Shown here: positions 26,147 through 34,180 of the stretch, piece by piece
How the letters are laid out: each line of letters opens with the position of its first letter
Position numbering within the stretch: the first letter of the stretch is position 1
NCBI RefSeq assembly: GCF_029868625.1
Contig: NZ_JARWOJ010000330.1
Location: 1 to 64,000 of the forward strand
Origin: Nocardia neocaledoniensis
GTDB taxonomy: Bacteria > Actinomycetota > Actinomycetes > Mycobacteriales > Mycobacteriaceae
DNA: 64,000 nucleotides
Direction of reading: 5' to 3'
Program-made: the position numbers and the translations under genes
The notes under the pieces: generated by a model
Told to the model about the DNA's origin: nothing
Seen by the model: the letters and a program-made list of their open reading frames with translations, nothing else
Databases searched by the model: none

Positions 26147-27199
26147 ATGACGACATCTGCCCTGGTCCCCGACTCTTCCGCACGGCCGCCGCGGCGCGGC
26201 GCCGACGGCGACTACGCCCGGCTGCTGCGCCGCGTGTCCGACGCCGGGCTGATGCGCCGCCGTCCCGGCTACTACGCTGTCCGCCTCGGCCTGGTCGGCG
26301 CCGCGTTCGTGGGCGGCTGGGCGGCGTTCGTGCTGGTCGGCGACTCGTGGTGGACACTGCTGGTCGCGGCGTTCCTGGCCGTGGCCTTCGCCCAGGTGGC
26401 CCTGGTGATGCACGACGTCGCGCATCGCCAGGTCTTCCGGCTGCGCAAGCCGACGGAGCTGGTGGGCCGCGTCGTCGGCAACGCGGGCATCGGCCTCGGC
26501 TACGGCTGGTGGCAGGACAAGCACACCCGCCATCACGCCAACCCCAACCACGAGGACCTCGACCCCGATGTCGCGCCCGACGTGCTGGTCTGGTCACAGC
26601 GGCAGGCACGGTCCAGCCGTGGGTTGCCGCGCCTGATCGGGCGGGCGCAGGCCTTTTTGTTCTTCCCGCTCCTGCTGCTGGAGGGTCTCAATCTGCACGT
26701 GGCGGGTGTGCGAGCGCTGCGGAATCGCTCGGTCAAGCACCGCGGGTGGGAGGGTGCGTTGTTGCTCGGGCATTTCGCCCTCTACCTGACCGCGCTGTTC
26801 CTGGTGCTCCCCGTCGACAAGGCGCTGGTGTTCTTCGCTGTCCACCAGGGCCTGTTCGGCCTGTACATGGGGTGCATCTTCGCGCCCAACCACAAGGGCA
26901 TGCCGACGCTGACCGGTGACGATCGCCCCGACTACCTGCGTCGCCAGGTGCTCACCTCCCGCAATGTGCGCGGCGGCGTGGTGACCGATCTCGCCCTGGG
27001 CGGGCTCAACTACCAGATCGAACACCATCTGTTCCCGAGCATGCCCACACCGCACCTGCGCCACGCGCAGCCGATCGTGCGCGAGTACTGCGCCGAGATC
27101 GGAGTGCCATATCACGAGACCGGCCTGGTCGCCTCGTACCGCGAGGCGCTGACGCACCTGCATCACGTCGGCGCCCCGCTGCGCGGCACCGGCGGCTGA
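26147..27199 (+). CDS. Membrane fatty-acid (acyl-lipid/acyl-CoA) desaturase
   Basis: A 350-residue di-iron membrane desaturase. The three histidine boxes are H89-DVA-H93, H126-TR-H129H130, and Q-IEHH near residue 285 in LNYQIEHHLFPSMP. The Q in the third box is typical of acyl-lipid and front-end type desaturases. Four hydrophobic segments (around 44-63, 70-88, 160-180 and 205-250) hold it in the membrane. It introduces a cis double bond using O2 and electrons from a ferredoxin or rubredoxin partner, which is not encoded nearby. It stands alone, so it is probably separately regulated for membrane fluidity. Confidence 0.9.
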   Translation: MTTSALVPDSSARPPRRGADGDYARLLRRVSDAGLMRRRPGYYAVRLGLVGAAFVGGWAAFVLVGDSWWTLLVAAFLAVAFAQVALVMHDVAHRQVFRLRKPTELVGRVVGNAGIGLGYGWWQDKHTRHHANPNHEDLDPDVAPDVLVWSQRQARSSRGLPRLIGRAQAFLFFPLLLLEGLNLHVAGVRALRNRSVKHRGWEGALLLGHFALYLTALFLVLPVDKALVFFAVHQGLFGLYMGCIFAPNHKGMPTLTGDDRPDYLRRQVLTSRNVRGGVVTDLALGGLNYQIEHHLFPSMPTPHLRHAQPIVREYCAEIGVPYHETGLVASYREALTHLHHVGAPLRGTGG

Positions 27200-27307
27200 C
27201 CACGCCGTTTATGCCCTCGCGAAACCCGCTGGTACTGGGTAGGATCGGGCTCGAGCGCAGCTACCGACGGGGGAGCGGGCGCGGTGTTCGACAATGGGGG
27301 AGCGCAC

Positions 27308-27694
27308 ATGAAGTCGAGGCTGATCGCCGCTGCCGTGGCGGTGTTCGCGGGGGCCGCCGTGCTGGCCGGGTGTTCGAGCGATGCCGATGTGGTGTCGGAG
27401 AACCTGTCCAAGGAATCGGACCAGTTCAAGATCGACCGCCGGGTCGTGTTCTTCAACGGCATCACCGACAAGTATCTGCTGTCCATCGAGGGCAAGTGTT
27501 CGATCAAGGACGCGAACAACCAGCTCGAGGTGACCTGCAAGACCGGGGACGACGAGTACAAGAAGCACTTCCTCGGACTCTCGGACAATGTGAGCTATTT
27601 CGTCGAACAGCTCGAGGCCGTCGAGGTGAGCCGCTACCACTACAAGGTGATCTTCAAGCCCGAGGCCATCATTCCCGACGTCGACCGTCCCTGA
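27308..27694 (+). CDS. Phage-type beta-sandwich lipoprotein
   Basis: A 128-residue lipoprotein: a signal with lipobox VLAGC (Cys22 lipidated), then CSSDADVVSENLSKESDQFK, VVFFNGITDKYLL, GDDEYKKHFLGLSDNVSYFV and YHYKVIFKPEAIIPDVD. This pattern closely matches lipoproteins carried by mycobacteriophages and prophages (annotated as beta-sandwich lipoprotein). Two cysteines (GKCSIKD and VTCKTG) may pair. There is no other phage gene nearby, so it looks like a retained single phage gene (moron), possibly for superinfection exclusion. GGGAG precedes the ATG. It ends in a strong hairpin. Confidence 0.8.
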   Translation: MKSRLIAAAVAVFAGAAVLAGCSSDADVVSENLSKESDQFKIDRRVVFFNGITDKYLLSIEGKCSIKDANNQLEVTCKTGDDEYKKHFLGLSDNVSYFVEQLEAVEVSRYHYKVIFKPEAIIPDVDRP

Positions 27695-27709
27695 GTTCGA
27701 CGTCGGGAA
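27672..27709 (+). terminator. Perfect 13-bp hairpin at the end of the lipoprotein gene
   Basis: TTCCCGACGTCGA (27,672-27,684) and TCGACGTCGGGAA (27,697-27,709) are exact reverse complements with a 12-base loop that contains the lipoprotein stop codon. The left arm is coding (IPDVD). It lies just before the end of the opposing FAD dehydrogenase gene, so it probably stops transcription from one or both sides. Confidence 0.75.
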
Positions 27710-27731
27710 AGCCGGCGGCGGCTCGCGGACG

Positions 27732-29402
27732 TCAGATCGTCGCCGCGGCCGTGCGCCCGGCCGCGCGGCCGGAGAAGATGCAGCCGCCGAGGAAGGTACC
27801 TTCCAGCGAGTTGTAGCCGTGGACGCCGCCGCCACCGAAGCCCGCCGCTTCACCGGCGGCGAACAGGCCGGGAATCGGCACGCCATCGGCGTCGAGGGCG
27901 CGCGAGCCCAGATCGGTCTGGATGCCGCCGAGCGACTTGCGCGTCAGCACATGGAGTTTGACGCCGATCAAGGGTCCGGCGGCGGGGTCGAGGATGCGGT
28001 GCGGCGCGGTGGTGCGCATGAGGCGGTCACCGAGGTAGCGGCGCGAGTTGTGGATCCCCTGGATCTGCGCGTCCTTGCTGTACGGGTTGTCCACCTGGAG
28101 GTCGCGCGCGCGGATCTGTTCACGGATACCCGCGGGGCTGAGCAGCGGTTGCTCGGTGAGACCGTTCATCTTCGCCACGAGGTCGTCGAGGGTGTCGGCG
28201 ACGACGAAGTCCGCGCCGTTGGCCTTGAACGCCTCGACGGGGGCGGGCGCGTGCTTGCCGAACAGCCGGTCCTTGACGAGCGCCTTGCGATTGCGGTCGG
28301 TGATGTCGGGATTCTGTTCGGAGCCGGACAGCGCGAATTCCTTGGCGACGATGCGCTGGGTGGTGATGAACCAGGAGTGGTCGTACGGCACGAGTTCCGG
28401 TGTGGTGCGCAGGTATCGGAGCGTGCCGAGCGTGTCGTAGCCGGGCAGATACGGTGCGGGCAGCCGGCGGCCCAGCGCGTCGAACCACAGCGAGGACGGG
28501 CCGGGCAGGATACGGATGGCATGGCTCGGCCAGACGGGATTCCAGTTCTGGATGCCCTCGGTGTAGTGCCACATGCGGTCGCGATTGACCAGGCGGACGC
28601 CTGCGTCGGCGGCGATGTCGAGCATGCGGCCGTCGACGTGGGCGGGCACGCCGGTGATCATCCGGGTCGGGGGAGTGCCCATGCTCGCGGGCCAGTGGCG
28701 GCGGACCAGCTCGTGGTTGCCGCCGATCCCGCCCGTGGCCAGCACGACCGCCGACGCCGAAAGGATGAACTCGCCGACGACCTCCCTGGTGGAGGGCGCG
28801 CCGCGCGCGCCGTCGTCCTCGGCCAGGACGGCACCGCGGATGCCGGTGACGGCGCCGTTGGTGAAGAGCAGTTCGTCGACCCGGTGACGGTGCCGGAAGG
28901 TGACCGACCCGCTGTCGGCGGCCCGCAATGCCGACTCGGCGAACGGGGCGACGACACCGGTTCCGGTCCCCCAGGCGATGTGGAAGCGCGGTACCGAGTT
29001 GCCGTGGCCCCCCGCGGTCAGGTCACCGCGCTCGGCCCACCCGACCGAGGGCAAGAAGCTGATGCCGAGATCGGTGAGGTAGGACCGTTTCTCGCCGGCG
29101 GCGAATTCGACGTAGGCTCGCGCCCACCGCTGGGCCCAGCTGTCCTCGTCGGCGAGGCGGTCGAATCCGGCGCTGCCCGACCAGTCGTTCCAGGCCAGCT
29201 CCACCGAGTCGTGCACGCCGAGCCGGCGCTGCTCCGGGCTGTCGACGAGGAACAGCCCGCCGAACGACCAGAACGCCTGTCCGCCGAGGTTCGCGGAGTT
29301 CTCCTGATCGACCACGATCACGCGCTTGCCCGCACGGGTGAGTTCGTGGGTCGCGACGAGTCCGGCCAGGCCGGTGCCGACCACGATCACATCGGCGTCC
29401 AT
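27732..29402 (-). CDS. FAD-binding dehydrogenase (KstD/fumarate-reductase-like, Rv0785 type)
   Basis: A 556-residue flavoprotein. The Rossmann start DADVIVVGTGLAGLVATHEL binds FAD, and the C-terminal GLFAAGEAAGFGGGGVHGYN is the second FAD loop of the succinate dehydrogenase/3-ketosteroid-dehydrogenase superfamily. It most resembles the mycobacterial Rv0785-like FAD dehydrogenases, which oxidise or reduce steroid-like or dicarboxylate substrates; the exact reaction is unknown. It lies 54 bases downstream of an alpha/beta hydrolase on the same strand. A set of 17-bp-spaced repeats (29,447-29,487) lies just before it. Confidence 0.88.
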   Translation of the reverse strand: MDADVIVVGTGLAGLVATHELTRAGKRVIVVDQENSANLGGQAFWSFGGLFLVDSPEQRRLGVHDSVELAWNDWSGSAGFDRLADEDSWAQRWARAYVEFAAGEKRSYLTDLGISFLPSVGWAERGDLTAGGHGNSVPRFHIAWGTGTGVVAPFAESALRAADSGSVTFRHRHRVDELLFTNGAVTGIRGAVLAEDDGARGAPSTREVVGEFILSASAVVLATGGIGGNHELVRRHWPASMGTPPTRMITGVPAHVDGRMLDIAADAGVRLVNRDRMWHYTEGIQNWNPVWPSHAIRILPGPSSLWFDALGRRLPAPYLPGYDTLGTLRYLRTTPELVPYDHSWFITTQRIVAKEFALSGSEQNPDITDRNRKALVKDRLFGKHAPAPVEAFKANGADFVVADTLDDLVAKMNGLTEQPLLSPAGIREQIRARDLQVDNPYSKDAQIQGIHNSRRYLGDRLMRTTAPHRILDPAAGPLIGVKLHVLTRKSLGGIQTDLGSRALDADGVPIPGLFAAGEAAGFGGGGVHGYNSLEGTFLGGCIFSGRAAGRTAAATI

Positions 29403-29446
29403 CCGCCACCTGCTTCCTGCTCGGCAGCGCGACGCTGCGAATCCTT

Positions 29447-29487
29447 ATCGGATACGTTAGCGCATCGAATACGTTGATGTATCGAAT
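29447..29487. promoter_or_regulatory. Three 17-bp-phased repeats upstream of the FAD dehydrogenase
   Basis: ATCGGATACGTT (29,447-29,458) and ATCGAATACGTT (29,464-29,475) differ by one base, and ATCGAAT (29,481-29,487) repeats the first seven. All three start exactly 17 bases apart. The block covers the last codons of the upstream hydrolase and ends 45 bases before the dehydrogenase start. It looks like a multi-site regulator target rather than coding repetition. Confidence 0.55.
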
Positions 29488-30287
29488 GAGGCGGACCGGT
29501 GCTGCCACCAGTCCGCGATGCGGTCGACCACCGGGCCGGGCGACCGAACCCACTGGATGTGATCGTTGCTCGCGCCGGGCGGGACCGCCGACCGCTCGTA
29601 GTCCCACCTGGTGACGGCGTCGGGCGCGAAGAGCCGTCGGGCGAAGGCGTCGATGCCGCGACGCGGCGCGAGCGTGTCGCCGCCGAGCGCGATGACCAGA
29701 GACGGAGCGTCGATGACGGGCTGGGTGGGGAACGGTGGCGTGTTCGTCAAGACCATCCGAGCCCATTCACGCATCATGGTGCGCGCCCCCGGCGCGCCGA
29801 AGGCGGGCTTGGGGAGGTAGCCGAACGCGGTGGTCAGGGCGGGGACGAGGGCGGCCGCTGCCGCGACGGGTAGTCCGCCGTACGGAAAGTGCCGAAAGTG
29901 GGGGAGTGATCCGCCGACGGTGACCAGCCCGTCGGCGCGCGCGGCGGTCAGCTGGCACCCGACCGCCAGCTGGGCGCCGAGGCTGTGGCCGAGAACGACC
30001 ACCGGCCGGCCGGGATCCTCGGCACGCGCCTCGGTGACCGCCGTGGCGATGGTGGCGATCTCGTCGCCGTAGGACCAGTTCACGGCCCGTGAAGCCGAGG
30101 GCTCGCCCGGTTCGAACCCGCGCCGGGGCAACACCCGCGCGGTCCATCCACCGGCCTCGAACGCCCGGGTGAGCGGTGCGTAGAACCGGGAGCCGATCGC
30201 CATCGCGGGGGAGATCAGCACGATCGGTGCGCCCCCGATGTCGTCGCGATCCGTGCCGGGCGCACCCGTTTCGCTGTCTGTTGCCAC
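29457..30287 (-). CDS. Alpha/beta hydrolase
   Basis: A 276-residue alpha/beta hydrolase-fold enzyme. The nucleophile elbow is GHSLG (VVVLGHSLGAQLAVG, near residue 105), and a catalytic His is likely at SNDHIQWV near the C-terminus. Conserved strand starts such as GGAPIVLISPAMAIGSRFY fit the serum-aminopeptidase/esterase type. Ester or thioester substrates are likely; specifics are unknown. GTG 30,287 has AAGGAG upstream; the frame is open to ATG 30,311. It lies between a TetR-type gene and the FAD dehydrogenase in one direction, so the three may be a unit. Confidence 0.83.
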   Translation of the reverse strand: MATDSETGAPGTDRDDIGGAPIVLISPAMAIGSRFYAPLTRAFEAGGWTARVLPRRGFEPGEPSASRAVNWSYGDEIATIATAVTEARAEDPGRPVVVLGHSLGAQLAVGCQLTAARADGLVTVGGSLPHFRHFPYGGLPVAAAAALVPALTTAFGYLPKPAFGAPGARTMMREWARMVLTNTPPFPTQPVIDAPSLVIALGGDTLAPRRGIDAFARRLFAPDAVTRWDYERSAVPPGASNDHIQWVRSPGPVVDRIADWWQHRSASFDTSTYSMR

Positions 30288-30391
30288 GACTCTCCTTCGA
30301 TACCGATCCACGAGGCTTCGGAGCTCAGACTAATGTAAGCAGCGGAAACATGCGTGGGCGAGGTCGGTGGCGGGGTGCTGCGTGCGATGCG

Positions 30392-30982
30392 TCATCTGCG
30401 GGTGTGCGCGGGCAGGTCGAGGATCGCCACGACCGTGGCCCGGACGCGGTCCTCGAGCCCGTCCGGCTCGTTCGCGTCGAATTTTCCGTGCAGGTACAGA
30501 AACGCGAGTCCGTGCACCATCGACCACAGCGCGGTGGCGAGGGCCTCCTCGTCGGCACCCGGAAAGGCTGTCCGCACAATGGATCTGACGTATTCGTGAA
30601 TCGCGGTGGTGGCCGCGAGTCGTTCCGGGTCGGACGGGTCGCACGGCTCCGCGAACATGGTGCGGAAGAGTCCGGGGCGGTTCAGTGCGAACCGGATGTA
30701 GGCGATGGCGACCGCCGTGAAGTCCTCGGCCGTCGTCGGTGCGGCGCAGGCCGCGGTGAGGTCGGCGGCGAGCTCGCGATAGCCGACGGCCGCCACGGCC
30801 GACAACAGGGCGTCCTTGTCCGTGAAATGCCGGTAGGGCGCCGCCGTCGACACACCGGCACGGCGGGCCGCGGCGCGCAGGGACAACTCCGTGGCGCCGT
30901 CCTCCTCGAGCAGTTCGATGGCCGCGCGGACCAGCGCGGTGGGGAGGTCACCGTGATGGTAGGGCGCGCTCGTCGTTGCCAT
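30392..30982 (-). CDS. TetR family transcriptional regulator
   Basis: A 196-residue repressor. The start YHHGDLPTALVRAAIELL is typical of a TetR subfamily with a WHG-type C-terminal domain (ALWSMVHGLAFLYLHGKF, about 155-172). The HTH is LSLRAAARRAGVSTAAPYRHF (about 33-53). It is upstream of, and co-directional with, the hydrolase and FAD dehydrogenase, so it may control them. GTAAGCAG occurs in front of this gene (31,008-31,015, complement strand) and again between it and the hydrolase (30,335-30,342) as a weak candidate operator. Confidence 0.88.
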   Translation of the reverse strand: MATTSAPYHHGDLPTALVRAAIELLEEDGATELSLRAAARRAGVSTAAPYRHFTDKDALLSAVAAVGYRELAADLTAACAAPTTAEDFTAVAIAYIRFALNRPGLFRTMFAEPCDPSDPERLAATTAIHEYVRSIVRTAFPGADEEALATALWSMVHGLAFLYLHGKFDANEPDGLEDRVRATVVAILDLPAHTRR

Positions 30983-31081
30983 CCCCTCAATCTAGCAATT
31001 GTTGGCACTGCTTACTTGCGCGTCGCGGTGACCTCCGACACGCACTGCCATCAGCGTTGTTTCCGGCGCGGCCCGCGCCGA

Positions 31082-31522
31082 TCAGTCGCCGGTTCCCGCG
31101 AACGCCGTCGCGATCGCCGCCGCCACGGCCACCACCACGCCGAGGAGCACTGTGGCGGCGCCCGCGGTGCTGAGCTCGGCCCAGGTGAGCAGCAGCATTC
31201 CGACGCCGGCCACGGTGAGGGCGGAATCCGCGAGGACTGCCAGTGTGCCGATCGAGGCGCGGCCGATGATCGGGCGTGGCTTGCTCGTCGTCGCTACGCC
31301 GAGCAGCAGGAATGCCACGCCGAGGGTCGCGACGGCGACCCGCGCCGAGCCGGTCGACGACCCGGCGATGCCCGCGAACAGCAGTGCCGCGCCCACCGCG
31401 CTCTGCCCGGCGCCTACGGCACGCAGCGTCCAGAGTGCGGCAGCGTCGCGGGTCGGGAAGTCCCCGGTCGCGGCCGGGGCCGAGACCGGGGGAGTCGTCG
31501 CGGACAGTGTTGTTGTCGACAT
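31082..31522 (-). CDS. Four-helix membrane protein, unknown
   Basis: A 146-residue protein with four predicted membrane helices (about 33-53, 61-80, 90-112, 117-140) after a Thr/Pro-rich soluble N-terminus. There are no motifs that suggest transport or catalysis. ATG 31,522 was preferred since AAGGG lies about 10 bases before it; an ATG three codons earlier is too close to that site. It follows the HSL-type esterase by 113 bases and may be expressed from its own promoter. Confidence 0.7.
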   Translation of the reverse strand: MSTTTLSATTPPVSAPAATGDFPTRDAAALWTLRAVGAGQSAVGAALLFAGIAGSSTGSARVAVATLGVAFLLLGVATTSKPRPIIGRASIGTLAVLADSALTVAGVGMLLLTWAELSTAGAATVLLGVVVAVAAAIATAFAGTGD

Positions 31523-31635
31523 GGTGCCCATCCCTTCAAAAATTGCATCGCCACGCAGAATTACTACCTACTGCAAAAATACTCGATCGGCGCAGGCGGG
31601 CAACGGGATCAGGGCGTGAACGCACTCACATCCGA

Positions 31636-32589
31636 TCAGTGCAGCGCTTCGCGCAGGGTGTCCTGGGCCAGCTTGACGGCTGCCGACGCGGCACGGGTCG
31701 AGCGCATCGAGTTGATCATCATGAAGTCGTGGATGATCCCGCCGAAGCGCACCTGCGTGACGGGAACGCCCGCGGCCCGCAGCTTGGCCGCGTACGCCTC
31801 ACCCTCGTCGCGCAGGACGTCGGCTTCGGCGGTGATCACCAAGGCGGGCGGCAGGCCGCGCAGTTGGTCGATCGAGGCGCGCAGTGGTGCGGCGTAGATC
31901 TCGGCGCGCTGCTCGTCGTTCTCGGTGTACTGGTCCCAGAACCACTTCATGCCGTCACGGGCGAGGAAATAGTGCTCGGCGAACTGGTGGTAGGACGCGG
32001 TGTCGAAATCGGCGTCGGTGACCGGATAGAGCAGCACCTGCTTGCTGATCCGCACGTCACCGCGTTCCTTGGCCATGAGGGCGAACACCGCGGACATGTT
32101 GCCGCCCACCGAGTCGCCCACCACGGCGAAACGAGAAGCGTCCAAGCCCTTTTCGGCTCCGTGCGCGACGACCCATTGCGCGGCCGCGTAGTTCTGCTCG
32201 ATCGCGGTCGGATATTTCGCCTCCGGCGACAAGCTGTATTCGGGGAACACCGCCGCCGCGCCGGCGCCGACGGCGAGTTCGCGCACGAGACGGTCGTGGG
32301 TGTGCGCGTTGCCGAAGACCCAGCCGGCGCCGTGGATGTAGAACACCACCGGCAGCGGTCCGTTCGCTCCCGCGGGCTTGACGATGCGGACCGGCACCGT
32401 GCCTGTCGGGCCGCCCTCCACGGTGATCCATTCCTCGTCGACGGCGGGCATCTCGACGGCGCCGGACTGCACCTCGTCGACGGCTTTGCGGCCCTCCGCC
32501 GGTGGGAGCTGGTACAGGAACGGCGGTGTGTCGGTCGCCTGGCAGAATTCGGCAGCCTCGGGTTCGAGCACGGGCTTCTCATCGGTCAT
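31636..32589 (-). CDS. HSL-family esterase/lipase (alpha/beta hydrolase fold-3)
   Basis: A 317-residue hormone-sensitive-lipase-type esterase. The oxyanion-hole motif is HGAGWVFGN and the nucleophile motif is GDSVGGNMSAV (GDSxGG). The acid lies in ITAEADVLRDEGEAYA and the catalytic His in IIHDFMMI. The enzyme hydrolyses short to medium acyl esters in the cytoplasm; there is no signal peptide. AAGGAG precedes ATG 32,589. It is divergent from a TetR-type gene 212 bases away, which is the probable regulator. Confidence 0.9.
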   Translation of the reverse strand: MTDEKPVLEPEAAEFCQATDTPPFLYQLPPAEGRKAVDEVQSGAVEMPAVDEEWITVEGGPTGTVPVRIVKPAGANGPLPVVFYIHGAGWVFGNAHTHDRLVRELAVGAGAAAVFPEYSLSPEAKYPTAIEQNYAAAQWVVAHGAEKGLDASRFAVVGDSVGGNMSAVFALMAKERGDVRISKQVLLYPVTDADFDTASYHQFAEHYFLARDGMKWFWDQYTENDEQRAEIYAAPLRASIDQLRGLPPALVITAEADVLRDEGEAYAAKLRAAGVPVTQVRFGGIIHDFMMINSMRSTRAASAAVKLAQDTLREALH

Positions 32590-32801
32590 CGCGGTCTCCT
32601 TCGGATATGTCGAGCTGAGATCGGCCGGCCGTCAGGCGGGCCCTTCTGTCGTGACAATCGAGACGCAGGAGCCAGGTTAACCATTTGATGTAAACACTGT
32701 CAGCACTTGGGATCGAATCGCTGCGGTGAATGTTCTGGCTGTGCGGGACGAGGTAAATATGCGCCGCAAGGCAAACGCTGGGTCGGTGGTAATCTGCGGC
32801 G

Positions 32802-33371
32802 ATGACGGTCGGCGGCCTGCGGGAGCGCAGTAAAGCGAAGCGCCGGGTGGCGATCCAGACCGCCGCCTATCGGCTGTTCGCCGAGCGGGGCTTCGACGCC
32901 ACGAGCATTGCCGAGATCGCCGAACTCGCCGAGGTCTCGCCGCGCACGGTCACCCTGTACTTCCCGACCAAGCTGGAACTCGCGCTGGCGCACTTCACCG
33001 CGCAGGTCGACGAGCTGGCTGACACGTTGCAGACCCGGCCCGACGGGCAGGGCATCCTCGACACGGTGGAGCGGTGGCTGCGGGACCGGGAGGTCACGCG
33101 GGACGGTTTCGACGAGCTGTACAACCGCATGCTGCACGCCAATCCGCAGCTGGAAGGCCTGTGTCGCGGCCGCCTCACCGACGTGATCCACGAGGGTGCG
33201 CGGCTGCTCGCCGAGGAGCAGGGCTGGGACCCCGACGACCTCGCCCCGCGCATGCTCGCGGCCACGGTCGCCAGTGTGATCAGCGAGCTCACCCACCGGT
33301 CCGAGCCGGGGGATCTGGACAGGGCCATGGCCTTCATCCGGGCCGCGGCCGCCACACTGCGACCGGCCTGA
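32802..33371 (+). CDS. TetR family transcriptional regulator
   Basis: A 189-residue repressor with the HTH SIAEIAELAEVSPRTVTLYF (about 35-54) after a basic start (LRERSKAKRRVAIQTAAYRL). The C-terminal domain has Trp and Asp residues typical of the broad MftR-type group. It is divergent from the HSL-type esterase; the shared 212-bp gap contains TGTAAACACTGTCA near 32,690-32,703 but no convincing palindrome. The probable target is the esterase. Confidence 0.88.
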   Translation: MTVGGLRERSKAKRRVAIQTAAYRLFAERGFDATSIAEIAELAEVSPRTVTLYFPTKLELALAHFTAQVDELADTLQTRPDGQGILDTVERWLRDREVTRDGFDELYNRMLHANPQLEGLCRGRLTDVIHEGARLLAEEQGWDPDDLAPRMLAATVASVISELTHRSEPGDLDRAMAFIRAAAATLRPA

Positions 33372-33392
33372 CCCGGACCGTCCCTGCTCGGC

Positions 33393-33698
33393 TCAGGTGG
33401 CCTGTGCCGTGCCCCCGAGCCTTTCGGTCAGGTGGACGGTGACCTCGTCGCCGTCGGTCTTGCCGAGGCGGCGCCGGATCGCGGCGGCGACGGGAAGCTT
33501 GTGGGTGCCGTCGCCGAGGGCCATGAACGACGAGGTGAACGGCACCCCGTCGACGGTTCCCTTCACCTTGACCAGGCCCCTGGTGCCGAAGATCCGTGCC
33601 GAGTCGGGCAGTTGCACGCACGTCCACGTGTCGCCCGCCCGTACCTTGCCGAGGACGGCGGTGAAGGTGATGTCGATCGGTCCCGGGGTGGTGGCCAT
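33393..33698 (-). CDS. DUF1905 domain protein
   Basis: A 101-residue protein made of one DUF1905 domain: beta strands [10 protein letters not shown] and [15 protein letters not shown], then [39 protein letters not shown] and DEVTVHL. The fold is a small beta barrel of unknown ligand, sometimes linked with YdeI-type proteins. AGGAG precedes the ATG. It is 25 bases downstream of a four-helix membrane gene in the same direction and divergent from a TetR-type gene beyond that, so the three look like one regulated group. Confidence 0.85.
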   Translation of the reverse strand: MATTPGPIDITFTAVLGKVRAGDTWTCVQLPDSARIFGTRGLVKVKGTVDGVPFTSSFMALGDGTHKLPVAAAIRRRLGKTDGDEVTVHLTERLGGTAQAT

Positions 33699-33723
33699 GA
33701 GAACTCCTGTCGGGGTGGGGGAT

Positions 33724-34104
33724 TCAGGCGAACAGGCCGACGACGGCCCCGCTGACGACCAGCTTGAGCACCCAGTCGGTCATGTGTACCAGCGCGGTCG
33801 GAATCGGCACGTTCTCGTGGACGACGGCGCCGGCGAGAATGGTCACCGGGATGATCGCCAGGATGATGCCGAGTAGCGTCCCGGCGCCGAGGCCCTCTCG
33901 ATCGGCGAGGGTGAGCAGGATGGCCGGCACCGCCGCCGCGAACAGGCCGCGTAGCAGCACGAACAGCATCTGCGTCGGCATGCCGATCCCGGGGCGCGGA
34001 GTGCTGGTTCGCGCCACCAGAGCGGCGACCGGGGGAGTCGCGTACAGCACCGCGCTGAGAATGAACGAGACGACCGCCGCGACGACGACACCTGCAACAA
34101 TCAT
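33724..34104 (-). CDS. Four-helix membrane protein, DUF1761-like
   Basis: A 126-residue protein with four membrane helices (about 2-24, 44-66, 72-94, 103-125). The arrangement and the first-helix pattern ([15 protein letters not shown]) resemble DUF1761 proteins, which have no assigned function. AAGGAG precedes the ATG. It is the first gene of a two-gene unit with the DUF1905 gene and is divergent from a TetR-type gene, with AGTACT repeats in the 76-bp gap. Confidence 0.7.
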   Translation of the reverse strand: MIVAGVVVAAVVSFILSAVLYATPPVAALVARTSTPRPGIGMPTQMLFVLLRGLFAAAVPAILLTLADREGLGAGTLLGIILAIIPVTILAGAVVHENVPIPTALVHMTDWVLKLVVSGAVVGLFA

Positions 34105-34116
34105 GGCCAGCTCCTT

Positions 34117-34168
34117 GAGTACGAGTCAGTATTTAATTTAGGGAGGCGACTGAGTACTGTCAAGTACT
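34117..34168. promoter_or_regulatory. AGTACT repeats between divergent genes (candidate TetR operator)
   Basis: The palindromic hexamer AGTACT occurs at 34,153-34,158 and 34,163-34,168, exactly one helical turn apart, and GAGTAC recurs at 34,117-34,122. They fill the 76-bp gap between the DUF1761-like operon (minus) and the TetR gene (plus). An A/T-rich TATTTAATTTA lies between them and may be the promoter core. Confidence 0.6.
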
Positions 34169-34180
34169 AAAGTGGTGGGC

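Noticed and set aside
27819-29477. A 552-codon open frame on the plus strand opposite the FAD dehydrogenase
   Set aside because: The opposite strand has intact FAD-binding motifs at both ends; the plus-strand translation has none.
30335-31015. GTAAGCAG / CTGCTTAC octamers around the TetR gene as an operator pair
   Set aside because: Eight bases shared at two sites in 700 bp in opposite orientation can arise by chance, and neither site is a dyad; kept only as a note in the regulator entry.
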